NCBI RefSeq assembly: GCF_004006665.1
Contig: NZ_QOCL01000014.1
Location: 62,001 to 126,000 of the forward strand
Source of the DNA: Halobacteriovorax sp. HLS
Lineage (GTDB): Bacteria > Bdellovibrionota > Bacteriovoracia > Bacteriovoracales > Bacteriovoracaceae
Length of the DNA stretch: 64,000 nt
Direction of reading: 5' to 3'
Position 1 is the stretch's first letter; each line of letters opens with the position of its first letter. Made by a program: the position numbers and the translations under genes. Positions 29,265 to 36,984 of the stretch are shown one piece after another. The notes under the pieces were generated by a model. That model worked only from the letters and a program-made list of their open reading frames with translations. It ran no database searches and was not told the origin of the DNA.

Positions 29265-30167
29265 GTGAAACTGGTTAATTCGACAATAGAAGATCTTGAA
29301 GATATTTATAAAGTAGTAAGTTTAGATAATAAGTATTTTGATGAAGAGTTCCCAAGTTTTCTTCAAAACTTCAAAAGAATAGAGAAGAAATATAATTGTT
29401 CGTATTCGCATATTGAAGACAATGGAGAACTTGTTTGTTGCATCAGGTTTATGGATCATCCTTTTGCAAGTAACTCTACAAAAATAATTAATATTTGGGC
29501 AAGAGCTGACTATCGGAATGTGGCGACACTTAAGAAACTCTACGATTTTAGTATATCGAATTTTCCACAAAAAGAATTATCAGCAGCTGTTTACGAAGAT
29601 GAAAAATGGAAGTTGGACTTTTATAAGTCTTTATCAATGCAAGAAGAGTCTAGGTTATGGCGTTCTTATATGAACCCTCAGCTTTATAAGAAAGTTGAAC
29701 TAGATAATGACTTGATTCGATTTGAATCATTTGAGAAATTTCTTTGTTGTGATGAGAATTTTATAAAGTTTTACCACTTAGATCGAGAGCTCGTAAAATT
29801 GATTCCTGCTGAGTTTCCAATGGAAGAACTTAGTTATGATCACTTTAGAGAGATAATTGATAACTCGAAGTTAGATAGTTCTCTAAGCTTTGTCGCATAC
29901 TATAATGATGAATTGGCCGGAATGTGTACAGTTGCGTTGGATGCTTCTAAGGCCTCAGTTATGCTCACCGGAGTAAGAAAGAAGTTTCACGGGCTAGGGA
30001 TAGGTTTTGCTTTAAAGCAAGAAGCAACTTTAGCATGTAAAGATAGAGGTATTGAATATATCTCTACGATGAATGATGCTTCAAATCTTCCAATGCTTGC
30101 TCTAAATAAAAAATTTAGCTTCACAAAAGAAATCACGAAGGTGGTTCTGAAGAAAGTAATTGCTTAA
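29265..30167 (+). CDS. GNAT-family acetyltransferase-like protein (two GNAT-like halves)
   Basis: 300 residues with a GTG start; GGAGAG at 29250-29255 supports it. The C-terminal half (about 170-298) is a recognisable GNAT domain: SFVAYYNDELAGMCTVAL, then GVRKKFHGLGIGFALK with the acetyl-CoA loop (about 240-255), then MNDASNLPMLALNKKFSF. The N-terminal half (about 1-130) looks like a degenerate GNAT copy without a clear cofactor loop. The substrate is unknown. It starts immediately after the groEL terminator, so it is probably transcribed separately or by read-through. Confidence 0.75.
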   Translation: MKLVNSTIEDLEDIYKVVSLDNKYFDEEFPSFLQNFKRIEKKYNCSYSHIEDNGELVCCIRFMDHPFASNSTKIINIWARADYRNVATLKKLYDFSISNFPQKELSAAVYEDEKWKLDFYKSLSMQEESRLWRSYMNPQLYKKVELDNDLIRFESFEKFLCCDENFIKFYHLDRELVKLIPAEFPMEELSYDHFREIIDNSKLDSSLSFVAYYNDELAGMCTVALDASKASVMLTGVRKKFHGLGIGFALKQEATLACKDRGIEYISTMNDASNLPMLALNKKFSFTKEITKVVLKKVIA

Positions 30168-30256
30168 GTTGTTGAAAAGATAGACTTTTTATAAAGTGAC
30201 TAATATCTCCAAATACATTAAAATAAGCCAGAATATTTTTAAAGGTGATAATAGAA

Positions 30257-31006
30257 ATGGAAGATAATAATCAAGATGTTGTAATCGATCCTTCGGTTGA
30301 AAAGTTAAACAAAATTAAAAAAGAAATCCTTTCGTGGATTTATATTATTGTTAGTGTCTTTGCTTTTAAGTCTACATTCTTTGAGCCAAATCATATTCCT
30401 TCCGGATCACTTCTACCTACCAATGCGATTGGTGACTTTATTTTAGTTAACAAAATGTCTTATGGTTTAAAGGTTCCTTACTCTGATTTATTTGGTGACC
30501 CTTGGTATATTACAACGCCAAGCCATCCAGAAAGAGGGGAAATTATAGTTTTTAGATATCCAAAAGATAGAAATATACTCTTTGTAAAAAGAGTGATTGG
30601 TGTACCAGGTGATGAGATTGAAGTTTATAATAACAAAGTCTATCTTAATGGTAAGCTAGTTGAAACAAGAGCTGTTGATAAGAGTAAGTATATTGACCTC
30701 TTCGATGATAAGTTTGATAAGAAAAATATCGAGTTTGAAGAAGTTACTTTAGGTGAGAAGAAATTTGTTACCGCTGTTAACAATTCTATGCCGTATCATT
30801 TAAATATTGAAAAAGTTACAGTTCCTAAAGATAGCTTCTTCGTAATGGGTGATAATAGAGATTACTCAAGTGACTCTAGGTATTGGGGATTTGTTCCATT
30901 TGGACACGTTCGCGGTAGAGCAATGTTTGTTTGGTTCAGTATGGTTTATCCATGGTCACAGGAAAAGTTTCACTTTAGACCATGGAGAATAGGAACGACT
31001 CTTTAG
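30257..31006 (+). CDS. lepB: Signal peptidase I
   Basis: 249 residues from the ATG at 30257 (AAAGGTGA eight bases before it); the GTG at 30245 is rejected. One transmembrane helix at about 26-42. Box B reads IPSGSLLPT with the catalytic Ser51; box D has FVKRVIGVPGDE with the general-base Lys111; box E is MGDNRDYSSDSR. It cleaves signal peptides from exported proteins at the inner membrane. The window encodes many such substrates. It overlaps the stop of the minus-strand gene at 31003 by four bases. Confidence 0.95.
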   Translation: MEDNNQDVVIDPSVEKLNKIKKEILSWIYIIVSVFAFKSTFFEPNHIPSGSLLPTNAIGDFILVNKMSYGLKVPYSDLFGDPWYITTPSHPERGEIIVFRYPKDRNILFVKRVIGVPGDEIEVYNNKVYLNGKLVETRAVDKSKYIDLFDDKFDKKNIEFEEVTLGEKKFVTAVNNSMPYHLNIEKVTVPKDSFFVMGDNRDYSSDSRYWGFVPFGHVRGRAMFVWFSMVYPWSQEKFHFRPWRIGTTL

Positions 31007-31296
31007 TTTCTTGTTCTACGTTCGAGCTCAGCAATGAGCTCGGAAGTTTCTATACTTCTAAGTAAGTCTTCTTTGTCTTTCTCTAGATAAACTTCACTTT
31101 TTCTATTTCCGGCCTTGTAGAGTAGTGACATATATTGTTTTCTCTCAAGTGCATAGCCTCCTAATTTAGGGTAGAGGTCTTCATGGGTCATTTGAAGCTT
31201 AGTAAGCATATCATTTGGGTCCATTCCTGCTCTTGAGCTATACATAAAGAACATGGCCTGAGGGAGTACGAAGTATTCTTTTAATTCATTTTTCAT
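31003..31296 (-). CDS. Small conserved-looking protein, unknown function
   Basis: 97 residues from the ATG at 31296; the TTG at 31302 is rejected. Composition is helical and charged (LGGYALERKQYMSLLYKAG, then a Glu/Lys/Arg-rich C-terminus ending ELIAELERRTRN), with no signal peptide or transmembrane segment. No Shine-Dalgarno is seen; instead a -10-like TATAAA ends six bases before the ATG. The stop overlaps the lepB stop by four bases. I do not recognise the family. Confidence 0.55.
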   Translation of the reverse strand: MKNELKEYFVLPQAMFFMYSSRAGMDPNDMLTKLQMTHEDLYPKLGGYALERKQYMSLLYKAGNRKSEVYLEKDKEDLLRSIETSELIAELERRTRN

Positions 31297-31302
31297 AACC
31301 AA

Positions 31303-31331
31303 TTTATAGGAAATTATTATCTAAGTGGAAA
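31303..31331 (-). promoter_or_regulatory. Leaderless promoter candidate: TTTCCA-N17-TATAAA-N6-ATG
   Basis: On the minus strand TTTCCA (31331-31326) and TATAAA (31308-31303) are 17 bp apart, and six bases separate the -10 from the ATG at 31296. Confidence 0.5.
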
Positions 31332-31400
31332 GGAAGAATTGGCCTTATTACAAAATAGTTGATTAAATTGGCCCGCATATTAAGATTGTAGAAATAAAAT

Positions 31401-31485
31401 AACAATATTTAGTGAAACTAGTGAGAATCTAGTGCTGTCCGGCAACGGTGATGACATAAGTCTAAGTCCGATCCTACATATTGTT
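31401..31485 (+). ncRNA. Cobalamin (B12) riboswitch, compact form
   Basis: The order of conserved elements fits the cobalamin riboswitch: GAAACTAGTGAGAATCTAG, then GCTGTCCGGCAACGGTGATG, then AAGTCCGATCCTACAT (the B12-box region). Closing stem P1 is AACAATAT (31401-31408) with ATATTGTT (31478-31485), a perfect 8 bp. The element is short (85 nt), without large peripheral arms. It lies 23 bp before btuB, whose SD GGGAGG is at 31499-31504, so ligand binding probably controls ribosome access. No intrinsic terminator is seen between it and the gene. It should turn down the btu operon when B12 is plentiful. Confidence 0.92.
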
Positions 31486-31508
31486 CTAATCTATCCCTGG
31501 GAGGAATC

Positions 31509-33302
31509 ATGTCAAAAAGAATTGTAGTGTTTGCACTAATGAGCAGTTTTTCAGTCTTTGGTAAACAGTCAGTTACAGTAACAGCAGAAAAAATTGAAAG
31601 ATCTTATGATGAGACAACTAGTAATGTTCAAGTCATTGATCTCGAAGAAATTGAGAAATCTCAAACTACAAATTTAGCAGACTTAATAGAGAAGAAAAGT
31701 GGACTCTTTGTAAATTCAAATGGGAGTTACGGGAAGTCTACGTCACTTTTTCTTCGCGGTGCAGACTCAAGCTTTACTTTAATTGTTATTGATGGAGTTG
31801 AATACAATGACAAGAGCTCTGTTGGTGGTGGATCAGTTCTAGATCATATTGACCTATCAAATGTAGAGAAAGTTGAAATTTTAAAAGGTTCTCAAAGTGT
31901 TCTCTACGGCTCAGATGCAATGGCCGGTGTGATTAATATAACGACGAAAAATCCTAAAGGAACAAAAGAGGCCTTAGGTTCAGTAAGTTACGGAAGTTTT
32001 AAAAATAAAAGAGCAAGCTTTAGCGCAAGAAACTCTGGGAAGCGAGTGGACTACTCTATGGGTCTGAGTTTTCAAGATGTAGAAGGAATTTCATCTTATA
32101 ATGAAGATAGAGTTATTATGGCCGAAAAGGATGGTTATAATAACTTAACTGCCTCATTTAAGGCGACAACATCGATATCAACCAAAGATGAGCTTTCTCT
32201 TAGCATTCGATCCGTTAAGGCTGAAAGTGATTTTGATGCGTCGACGGCCGATAAACTTGATTATGTGGGTAGAGATGCACAAACCATTTCAAGTCTTTTT
32301 TACAAGTATAAGGCAACGAAAGTGTGGGAGCCCAAACTTAAAGTCTCTCATAATAAGTCTGATAGACTTTCGAATTCATTTTCTTTATCACGATTAGTTT
32401 CTAAGGTTAATAAGGTTGAGTTGGAGAACCCTTTTGTTCTCAGTAAGGCACTAACATTGTTAAATGGCTTTGAGTACGAGAAGACTAAAGCAAGCATTGG
32501 TACAATTGATAATAAGAAAAACTTTGAGTCAGTAGCAGGCTATCTAGATGCTCATGGTAAGTTCCAGAAGCTTAGTTTACATGGTGGTGTGCGCTGGACA
32601 AATGAAAGTACTTATTCTTATAGAGTTGTCTGGAAAATTGGAGCTTCATATCCAGTATTTAAGAAAACGGATTTAAAGATAAATGCTTCAACAGGTTTTA
32701 AGTCTCCAAGTTTATATCAGCTATATAGTAATTTCGGTAATACCGCTCTAAGTCCTACTCAAAGTGAGAGTTTTGATCTTTCTATCACACAATTTATTCT
32801 TTCTTCAAAATTTGAGCTGACTTACTTTAATGACAATTACGATAATATTATTGATTTTGATTCAGTTTCTAATAGGTATGAAAATATATCTAAAGCAGAC
32901 ATAGAGGGATTTGAATTAAACTACTTTGGTGAAAGCCGCTCTTTTGATTGGAAAGTAGGAACAACTCTATTAAGTGCAATAAATAACTCGACTGGAAAAG
33001 AAGGTCAGTACCTTCCACGAAGACCAAGGCAAAAATATAATGCAAGTTTAGGTTGGAATGGATTTGAAAAGTTTAATAGTATTGTTGATTTCTCTTATGT
33101 TGGAGAAAGAGAAAATAGTGACTTTGATACTATTGTTCTGTCGTCATACTTTCTGGTAGATCTGAGATTTTCTTATGAACTTGGAGTTGATGATAAAGTA
33201 TTGTTTAAAGTAGGAAATCTCTTTGATAGAAAGTACGAGCAAGTTTATGGCTATGGAACACCTGGTATTAACTTCAATTTAACCTGGAAATTTAATATTT
33301 GA
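31509..33302 (+). CDS. btuB: TonB-dependent outer-membrane receptor, vitamin B12 (BtuB-type)
   Basis: 597 residues, close to E. coli BtuB length. Signal peptide about 1-18, then a TonB-box-like QSVTVTAEKIE. The plug domain (about 35-145) has the typical LADLIEKKSGLFV, FLRGADSSFTLIVIDGVE and VEKVEILKGSQSVLYG; the rest is a 22-strand barrel ending NFNLTWKFNI. It imports cobalamin across the outer membrane using energy from TonB. The assignment to B12 rests on the riboswitch upstream and btuFDC downstream. The stop overlaps the TTG start of tonB. Confidence 0.92.
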   Translation: MSKRIVVFALMSSFSVFGKQSVTVTAEKIERSYDETTSNVQVIDLEEIEKSQTTNLADLIEKKSGLFVNSNGSYGKSTSLFLRGADSSFTLIVIDGVEYNDKSSVGGGSVLDHIDLSNVEKVEILKGSQSVLYGSDAMAGVINITTKNPKGTKEALGSVSYGSFKNKRASFSARNSGKRVDYSMGLSFQDVEGISSYNEDRVIMAEKDGYNNLTASFKATTSISTKDELSLSIRSVKAESDFDASTADKLDYVGRDAQTISSLFYKYKATKVWEPKLKVSHNKSDRLSNSFSLSRLVSKVNKVELENPFVLSKALTLLNGFEYEKTKASIGTIDNKKNFESVAGYLDAHGKFQKLSLHGGVRWTNESTYSYRVVWKIGASYPVFKKTDLKINASTGFKSPSLYQLYSNFGNTALSPTQSESFDLSITQFILSSKFELTYFNDNYDNIIDFDSVSNRYENISKADIEGFELNYFGESRSFDWKVGTTLLSAINNSTGKEGQYLPRRPRQKYNASLGWNGFEKFNSIVDFSYVGERENSDFDTIVLSSYFLVDLRFSYELGVDDKVLFKVGNLFDRKYEQVYGYGTPGINFNLTWKFNI

Positions 33303-33817
33303 ATTTACGTATAGTTTTGATTTCATCTTTTATCTCGTTAGTAGGACATAGTTTTATCTTTGTTCGCTCATCTGTTGAAAGTTCGTCAGTTTTGACGAGC
33401 TTTTCCTCAAAGAAATCTAGTGTGAAAGTCTCCTTTAGAGAAATAAAAAAAAAGAAGAAAATATTAAAGCCTATGAAGAAAAAGAGTATCTCTAAAGAGA
33501 ATACTAAGAAATCTGTTCCTTTAAAGAATTTAGAAGTTGAACAGGCAAGTGTAGAGGCAAAGGTTTTAAATAAGATTATTCCAAAATATCCGCGTAAATC
33601 CAGAGTGTTTCGAGAAGAAGGAGTGGTCTTGTTGAAAGTCATTGTTGGCAATGATGGACGAGCGATTCGATCTGAACTGCTAAGCTCTAGTGGTTATGAA
33701 CGTTTAGATGAAGCTGCACGAGAAGCGGCACTTGCCAGCGAGTATGAAAGAGTGACTAATAATGACTCTATTAATAGTCATATAGAATTAGAGTTCAAAT
33801 TTGAACTCACTGAGTAA
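33299..33817 (+). CDS. tonB: TonB-like energy transducer of the B12 operon
   Basis: 172 residues with a TTG start overlapping the btuB TGA by four bases. One N-terminal transmembrane helix (about 4-22), a basic Lys-rich periplasmic linker (about 45-75) without the usual Pro-rich repeats, and a TonB C-terminal domain (about 85-172): IIPKYPRKSRVFREEGVVLL and VGNDGRAIRSELLSSSGYERLDEAA in two parts. It should pass proton-motive energy from ExbBD to BtuB. No exbB/exbD lies in this operon; the TolQ/TolR set at 19328-21067 is more likely a gliding motor. A dedicated TonB in a B12 operon is a useful functional hint. Confidence 0.88.
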   Translation: MNLRIVLISSFISLVGHSFIFVRSSVESSSVLTSFSSKKSSVKVSFREIKKKKKILKPMKKKSISKENTKKSVPLKNLEVEQASVEAKVLNKIIPKYPRKSRVFREEGVVLLKVIVGNDGRAIRSELLSSSGYERLDEAAREAALASEYERVTNNDSINSHIELEFKFELTE

Positions 33818-33828
33818 TTAGGTATACT
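33801..33828 (+). promoter_or_regulatory. Internal leaderless promoter candidate before btuF: TTGAAC-N16-TATACT-N5-ATG
   Basis: TTGAAC (33801-33806) and TATACT (33823-33828), 16 bp apart, lie across the end of tonB. The ATG of btuF (33834) is five bases after the -10. AGG at 33820-33822 is too far from the ATG for a good RBS. It could give btuFDC transcription outside riboswitch control. Confidence 0.5.
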
Positions 33829-33833
33829 GAATT

Positions 33834-34673
33834 ATGATTAAAATTCTTGGAATATTTTTCTTTCTTTTTTCTAGTGCTACCTTTTCCTACGAACGAGTAG
33901 TCTCTACTGTTCCTAGCATAACAGAAATACTTATTAGTTTAGGATTAGAGGAGAAAGTGATCGGAGTGAGTAGGTATTGCTTTTTTGATAATGATGTCTG
34001 TAAGAAAAATAAAATAGGAACGTCAATTGATCTTAACTATGAAAAGATCTTAACTCTTAGACCTGACTTAGTTCTTTTGAGTGCGAGTACAAAGACAAGC
34101 TCAATTTCAAGCTTTAGCAATATGAAAATTAAAGTAGTTTCTATAAAGCACGAAAGACTTGAAGATATATTTGAAGCAATTAATATACTGGCCAAAGAGT
34201 TTAAGGTTCAAAGTAGGGGAAAGGAATTGATTCAAAAAATGAATTCTGATCTTGAGAGAGTGGAACCGCTAAAAGGCAAAATTAAAATTCTACTTGTTAT
34301 TGGAGCTTCCATAAAAGGAGGCGAGGTTCTAAGTGCTCATGTTGCTGGTAGTGATAATTTCTATAATGATATCTTTGTAAAAATGGGGATTACGAATATT
34401 TTTGAAAATTCTAATATAGCTTATCCTCAATTAGATAGAGAGAGACTTCTTATGAATGAGGTCGATTATGTTGTTGAGATTTTTGATAAAGTGACTCCAG
34501 CAAAGTTGCAAAGTTCTAAAGAAGCTTGGGAGAAAATGTTTAAAAAAATGAAGACACCTACTCGTTATATTTCTCTTGTAGGAGATTACCTCTTTATTCC
34601 TGGTCCTAGAGTAGGAAGAATTGCAAAAGAACTCTTTAACCAAATGGGATTAGTAAATGTTAAAGGTAAATAA
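33834..34673 (+). CDS. btuF: Periplasmic B12-binding protein (BtuF-type)
   Basis: 279 residues with a signal peptide (cut about residue 18). Class III substrate-binding fold: VVSTVPSITEILISLGLEEK and VIGVSRYC at the start of the N lobe, KILTLRPDLVLLSAS (about 64-78), a long connecting helix (about 100-120), and a C lobe with LFIPGPRVGRIAKELF. The VPSITE motif with Glu is the contact for the BtuC Arg pocket. It delivers B12 to BtuCD. It overlaps btuD by 17 bp. Confidence 0.9.
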   Translation: MIKILGIFFFLFSSATFSYERVVSTVPSITEILISLGLEEKVIGVSRYCFFDNDVCKKNKIGTSIDLNYEKILTLRPDLVLLSASTKTSSISSFSNMKIKVVSIKHERLEDIFEAINILAKEFKVQSRGKELIQKMNSDLERVEPLKGKIKILLVIGASIKGGEVLSAHVAGSDNFYNDIFVKMGITNIFENSNIAYPQLDRERLLMNEVDYVVEIFDKVTPAKLQSSKEAWEKMFKKMKTPTRYISLVGDYLFIPGPRVGRIAKELFNQMGLVNVKGK

Positions 34674-35433
34674 CTTATCTCTTTCTTTAGGTAACAATAC
34701 TATCTTAGAGAATGTTTCTTTTGATCTGAAAGAGAATGAGTTCTTAACGATCCTAGGGCCTAATGGTTCAGGAAAATCAACACTCATAAAATCTCTCTGT
34801 GGCATTTATAGAAACTTTAGTGGAGAAGCTAGGATACTTGATAGATCAATTATTGATATTTCTCAAAAAGAATTGGCCACCTCTGTATCCTATGTTCCTC
34901 AGTTTCTCGAAATTCATGCTGACTATAGTGTTTGGGACTTTATGGAAATGAGTTACTTTCCTCATCTTGATAATTTTAGAGGACTTGTTCCCGAAGAAAT
35001 AGATAGGGCCCATGAAATATTAGAGAGATTTAACTTAGTTCATCTCAAAAGTCGATCTATGACTACATTAAGTGGAGGAGAGAGGCAGAAAGTTTTTATT
35101 GCTAGTTCTATTTTTCAGAATCCTCGATTACTACTTCTTGATGAACCAACAAGCTACTTAGATCCAAAGCACCAGGATGAAGTTAATGAAATAATCTTTT
35201 CTTTAAAAGAGGAGATGGCAGTCATTATGGTCTCCCATGATATAAATACTTCACTCCTAAATAGCTCTAGAGTTATGGGAATGAAAAACGGGTCTGTTCT
35301 TTTTGACTCATCTCCTAAAGAAATGATTAGTAATCAACTTTTAGATAAATTATTTGATAAAGAGTTTTCATTAACTATCCATCCGCAAAAGAATATTCAG
35401 TTTGTAGTTCCAAGGGTATTTGATGAAAATTAA
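34657..35433 (+). CDS. btuD: B12 ABC transporter ATPase (BtuD-type)
   Basis: 258 residues. Walker A GPNGSGKST (about 34-42), Q-loop SYVPQFLE, signature LSGGERQK (about 137-144), Walker B LLLLDEPTS (about 157-165), and H-loop SHD. FecE/BtuD-type importer ATPase working with the permease encoded next. The start at 34657 lies inside the 3' end of btuF; the end overlaps btuC by 11 bp. Confidence 0.92.
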   Translation: MLKVNNLSLSLGNNTILENVSFDLKENEFLTILGPNGSGKSTLIKSLCGIYRNFSGEARILDRSIIDISQKELATSVSYVPQFLEIHADYSVWDFMEMSYFPHLDNFRGLVPEEIDRAHEILERFNLVHLKSRSMTTLSGGERQKVFIASSIFQNPRLLLLDEPTSYLDPKHQDEVNEIIFSLKEEMAVIMVSHDINTSLLNSSRVMGMKNGSVLFDSSPKEMISNQLLDKLFDKEFSLTIHPQKNIQFVVPRVFDEN

Positions 35434-36376
35434 ATTACTAATCTTAAGCCTCGTTACAATGCTTGTATTTATTCTCTCTATAGCAATAGGCCCTGGGGAG
35501 ATTCAGTTTGGAACGCAAATGTTTAATGAAGTCATTCTAAATATTCGACTTCCTCGGGTTTTTACGGCCTTCATGGTTGGAGGTATTCTCTCTTTAAGTG
35601 GGCTTTTATTTCAAGCTATGTTTAGAAACTCTCTTGCTACACCATATACTTTAGGTGTTGCTAGTGGAGCATCTTTAGGAGCGGCCTTCTATCTCGTTCT
35701 TGGACTGAGTTACACTTATACATTTTTTAACGGTGTAACTTTATTTAGTTTTTTGGGAGCTCTTAGCTGTGTAGCTTTTGTATATGGGCTTGCAAGAACA
35801 AGAGGCAGGGTCGAGACGCATACGCTCTTATTAAGTGGAATTGTTATCTCAATGCTTTGTTCTAGTCTTATACTCTTTATACAGTTTCTAGGTCATGAAA
35901 GGGATGCTCTATTGATGGTTCGTTGGCTAATGGGAGGGCTCGATGTTGTTGGTTATAGTGCTCCAATAAGACTTGCACCATTTGCAGTGGCAGCTTTGAT
36001 TTTTTCTATAACTAAGGCCTCTCAATTGAATATTCTCTTTTTAGGGGATGATCTGGCCATCTCTAGAGGAGTTGATGTTACGAAGCTTAGAAGATCTTTG
36101 TACTTTCTAAACTCACTCATTATTGCTGCAGTTGTGGCCGAATGTGGGCCAATTGGCTTCATTGGTTTAGTCGGTCCTCATATTTCTAAGAAGATTTTTT
36201 CATCTAAGCATCAGGAGTTAATTCCGAGTACTTTCGTTTTGGGTGGATGTCTCTTAATGTTGTGTGACTTAATTGCTCGCAATATTATGAGTGAAACGCA
36301 ATTACCTGTCGGAGTAATGACCGCGCTTTTAGGTGGGCCATTCTTCCTGTATCTACTTTTGGTTCGAAAGAAATAG
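35423..36376 (+). CDS. btuC: B12 ABC transporter permease (BtuC-type, FecCD family)
   Basis: 317 residues from the ATG at 35423 (AAGGG six bases upstream; the TTG at 35420 is rejected). About ten transmembrane helices with FecCD signatures: RLPRVFTAFMVGGILSLSG (about 42-60), NSLATPYTLGVASGASLGA, and GPIGFIGLVGPHISK (about 237-251) that forms the ATPase coupling helix. It moves B12 across the inner membrane with BtuD and BtuF. Last gene of the btu operon; only a weak hairpin (ACAAT/ATTGT) follows, before the non-coding region at 36377-36982. Confidence 0.92.
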   Translation: MKIKLLILSLVTMLVFILSIAIGPGEIQFGTQMFNEVILNIRLPRVFTAFMVGGILSLSGLLFQAMFRNSLATPYTLGVASGASLGAAFYLVLGLSYTYTFFNGVTLFSFLGALSCVAFVYGLARTRGRVETHTLLLSGIVISMLCSSLILFIQFLGHERDALLMVRWLMGGLDVVGYSAPIRLAPFAVAALIFSITKASQLNILFLGDDLAISRGVDVTKLRRSLYFLNSLIIAAVVAECGPIGFIGLVGPHISKKIFSSKHQELIPSTFVLGGCLLMLCDLIARNIMSETQLPVGVMTALLGGPFFLYLLLVRKK

Positions 36377-36619
36377 TAGACAATTTTCATTGTAAGAAAT
36401 GGTTAAGAGTCAAAATTTTGTCTTAACCTGGTTGTTTTTGACACCTCTTTTTCTTAGTTATCTCAACTATTTAAATTAGATTTATGTACTTAACCTTAAT
36501 ACACTCCTTGCAAGTTTCTGGTATTTGGTTTGGCCAGAGAATGTAAGTTTGATAAATTTCGACAGTAGTACTACCAGTGACAATTTGGCGATGACTAATC
36601 AACTGAAATCATAACAGAG

Positions 36620-36984
36620 TTAAGAGTGCCCCTATGTGACGTAGGGGCAAGTTGTCACCTAAGTGCGTCAAGTAGCTGAAAACCACTTTTTAAAGTTGGC
36701 ATCAGGCTTGCTTAGTAGAATGTATGAATTATCAAGGATGATAATTCGAGAGTATCACGGATGATGAAAAGACCACTTTGTGAAGTTTCTACGGATGGAG
36801 ACATAGTAGTAAAGAGGTCAAGTTAATGACTTACAGGATGTAAATCAGAGACACCAAAAAAACCGAGTTTGATTACCTGACTTTCCCTCTCTCTAGCTAG
36901 GAAAATCAACTCAAAACTAATTGGTACCCTTAGGCCATAAAATAGAAGAGTTTAAAAAAATCGTCTACAGGGTACCTTTTGTTT
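36620..36984 (+). ncRNA. Candidate CsrB/RsmZ-like small RNA with four GGA-loop hairpins
   Basis: 606 bp without a gene (36377-36982). On the + strand a 7-bp GC hairpin (GCCCCTA 36628-36634 with TAGGGGC 36642-36648) is followed by four hairpins with GGA in the loop. H1: GAATTATC/GATAATTC (36726-36733, 36740-36747), loop AAGGAT. H2: ATCA/TGAT (36754-36757, 36762-36765), loop CGGA. H3: GTTTC/GAGAC (36785-36789, 36798-36802), loop TACGGATG, on an outer stem 36771-36779/36811-36819. H4: TTACA/TGTAA (36831-36835, 36839-36843), loop GGA. CAAGGATG and CAGGATG match the CsrA-site core. An inverted repeat plus T-rich tail at 36923-36984 could end it. The ends are uncertain; by analogy it would titrate CsrA. 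Confidence 0.6.
36923..36984 (+). terminator. Terminator-like inverted repeat GGTACCCT/AGGGTACC with T-rich tail
   Basis: GGTACCCT (36923-36930) and AGGGTACC (36969-36976) form eight perfect base pairs around a 38-base loop, followed by TTTTGTTT on the + strand. The loop is long for an intrinsic terminator. Its position, just before the convergent chemotaxis gene stop, fits the end of the candidate RNA. Confidence 0.45.

Noticed and set aside
31499-31508. Riboswitch-controlled intrinsic terminator before btuB
   Set aside because: Only 23 bp separate the P1 stem from the ATG and no stem with a T-run is present; translational control is more likely.
36726-36843. GGATG repeats read as ribosome binding sites or as a c-di-GMP riboswitch (merRNA type)
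   Set aside because: No ORF follows any of the GGATG motifs, and the conserved c-di-GMP aptamer core (GCA...tetraloop receptor pattern) is not seen. Hairpin loops with GGA fit a CsrA-binding RNA better.
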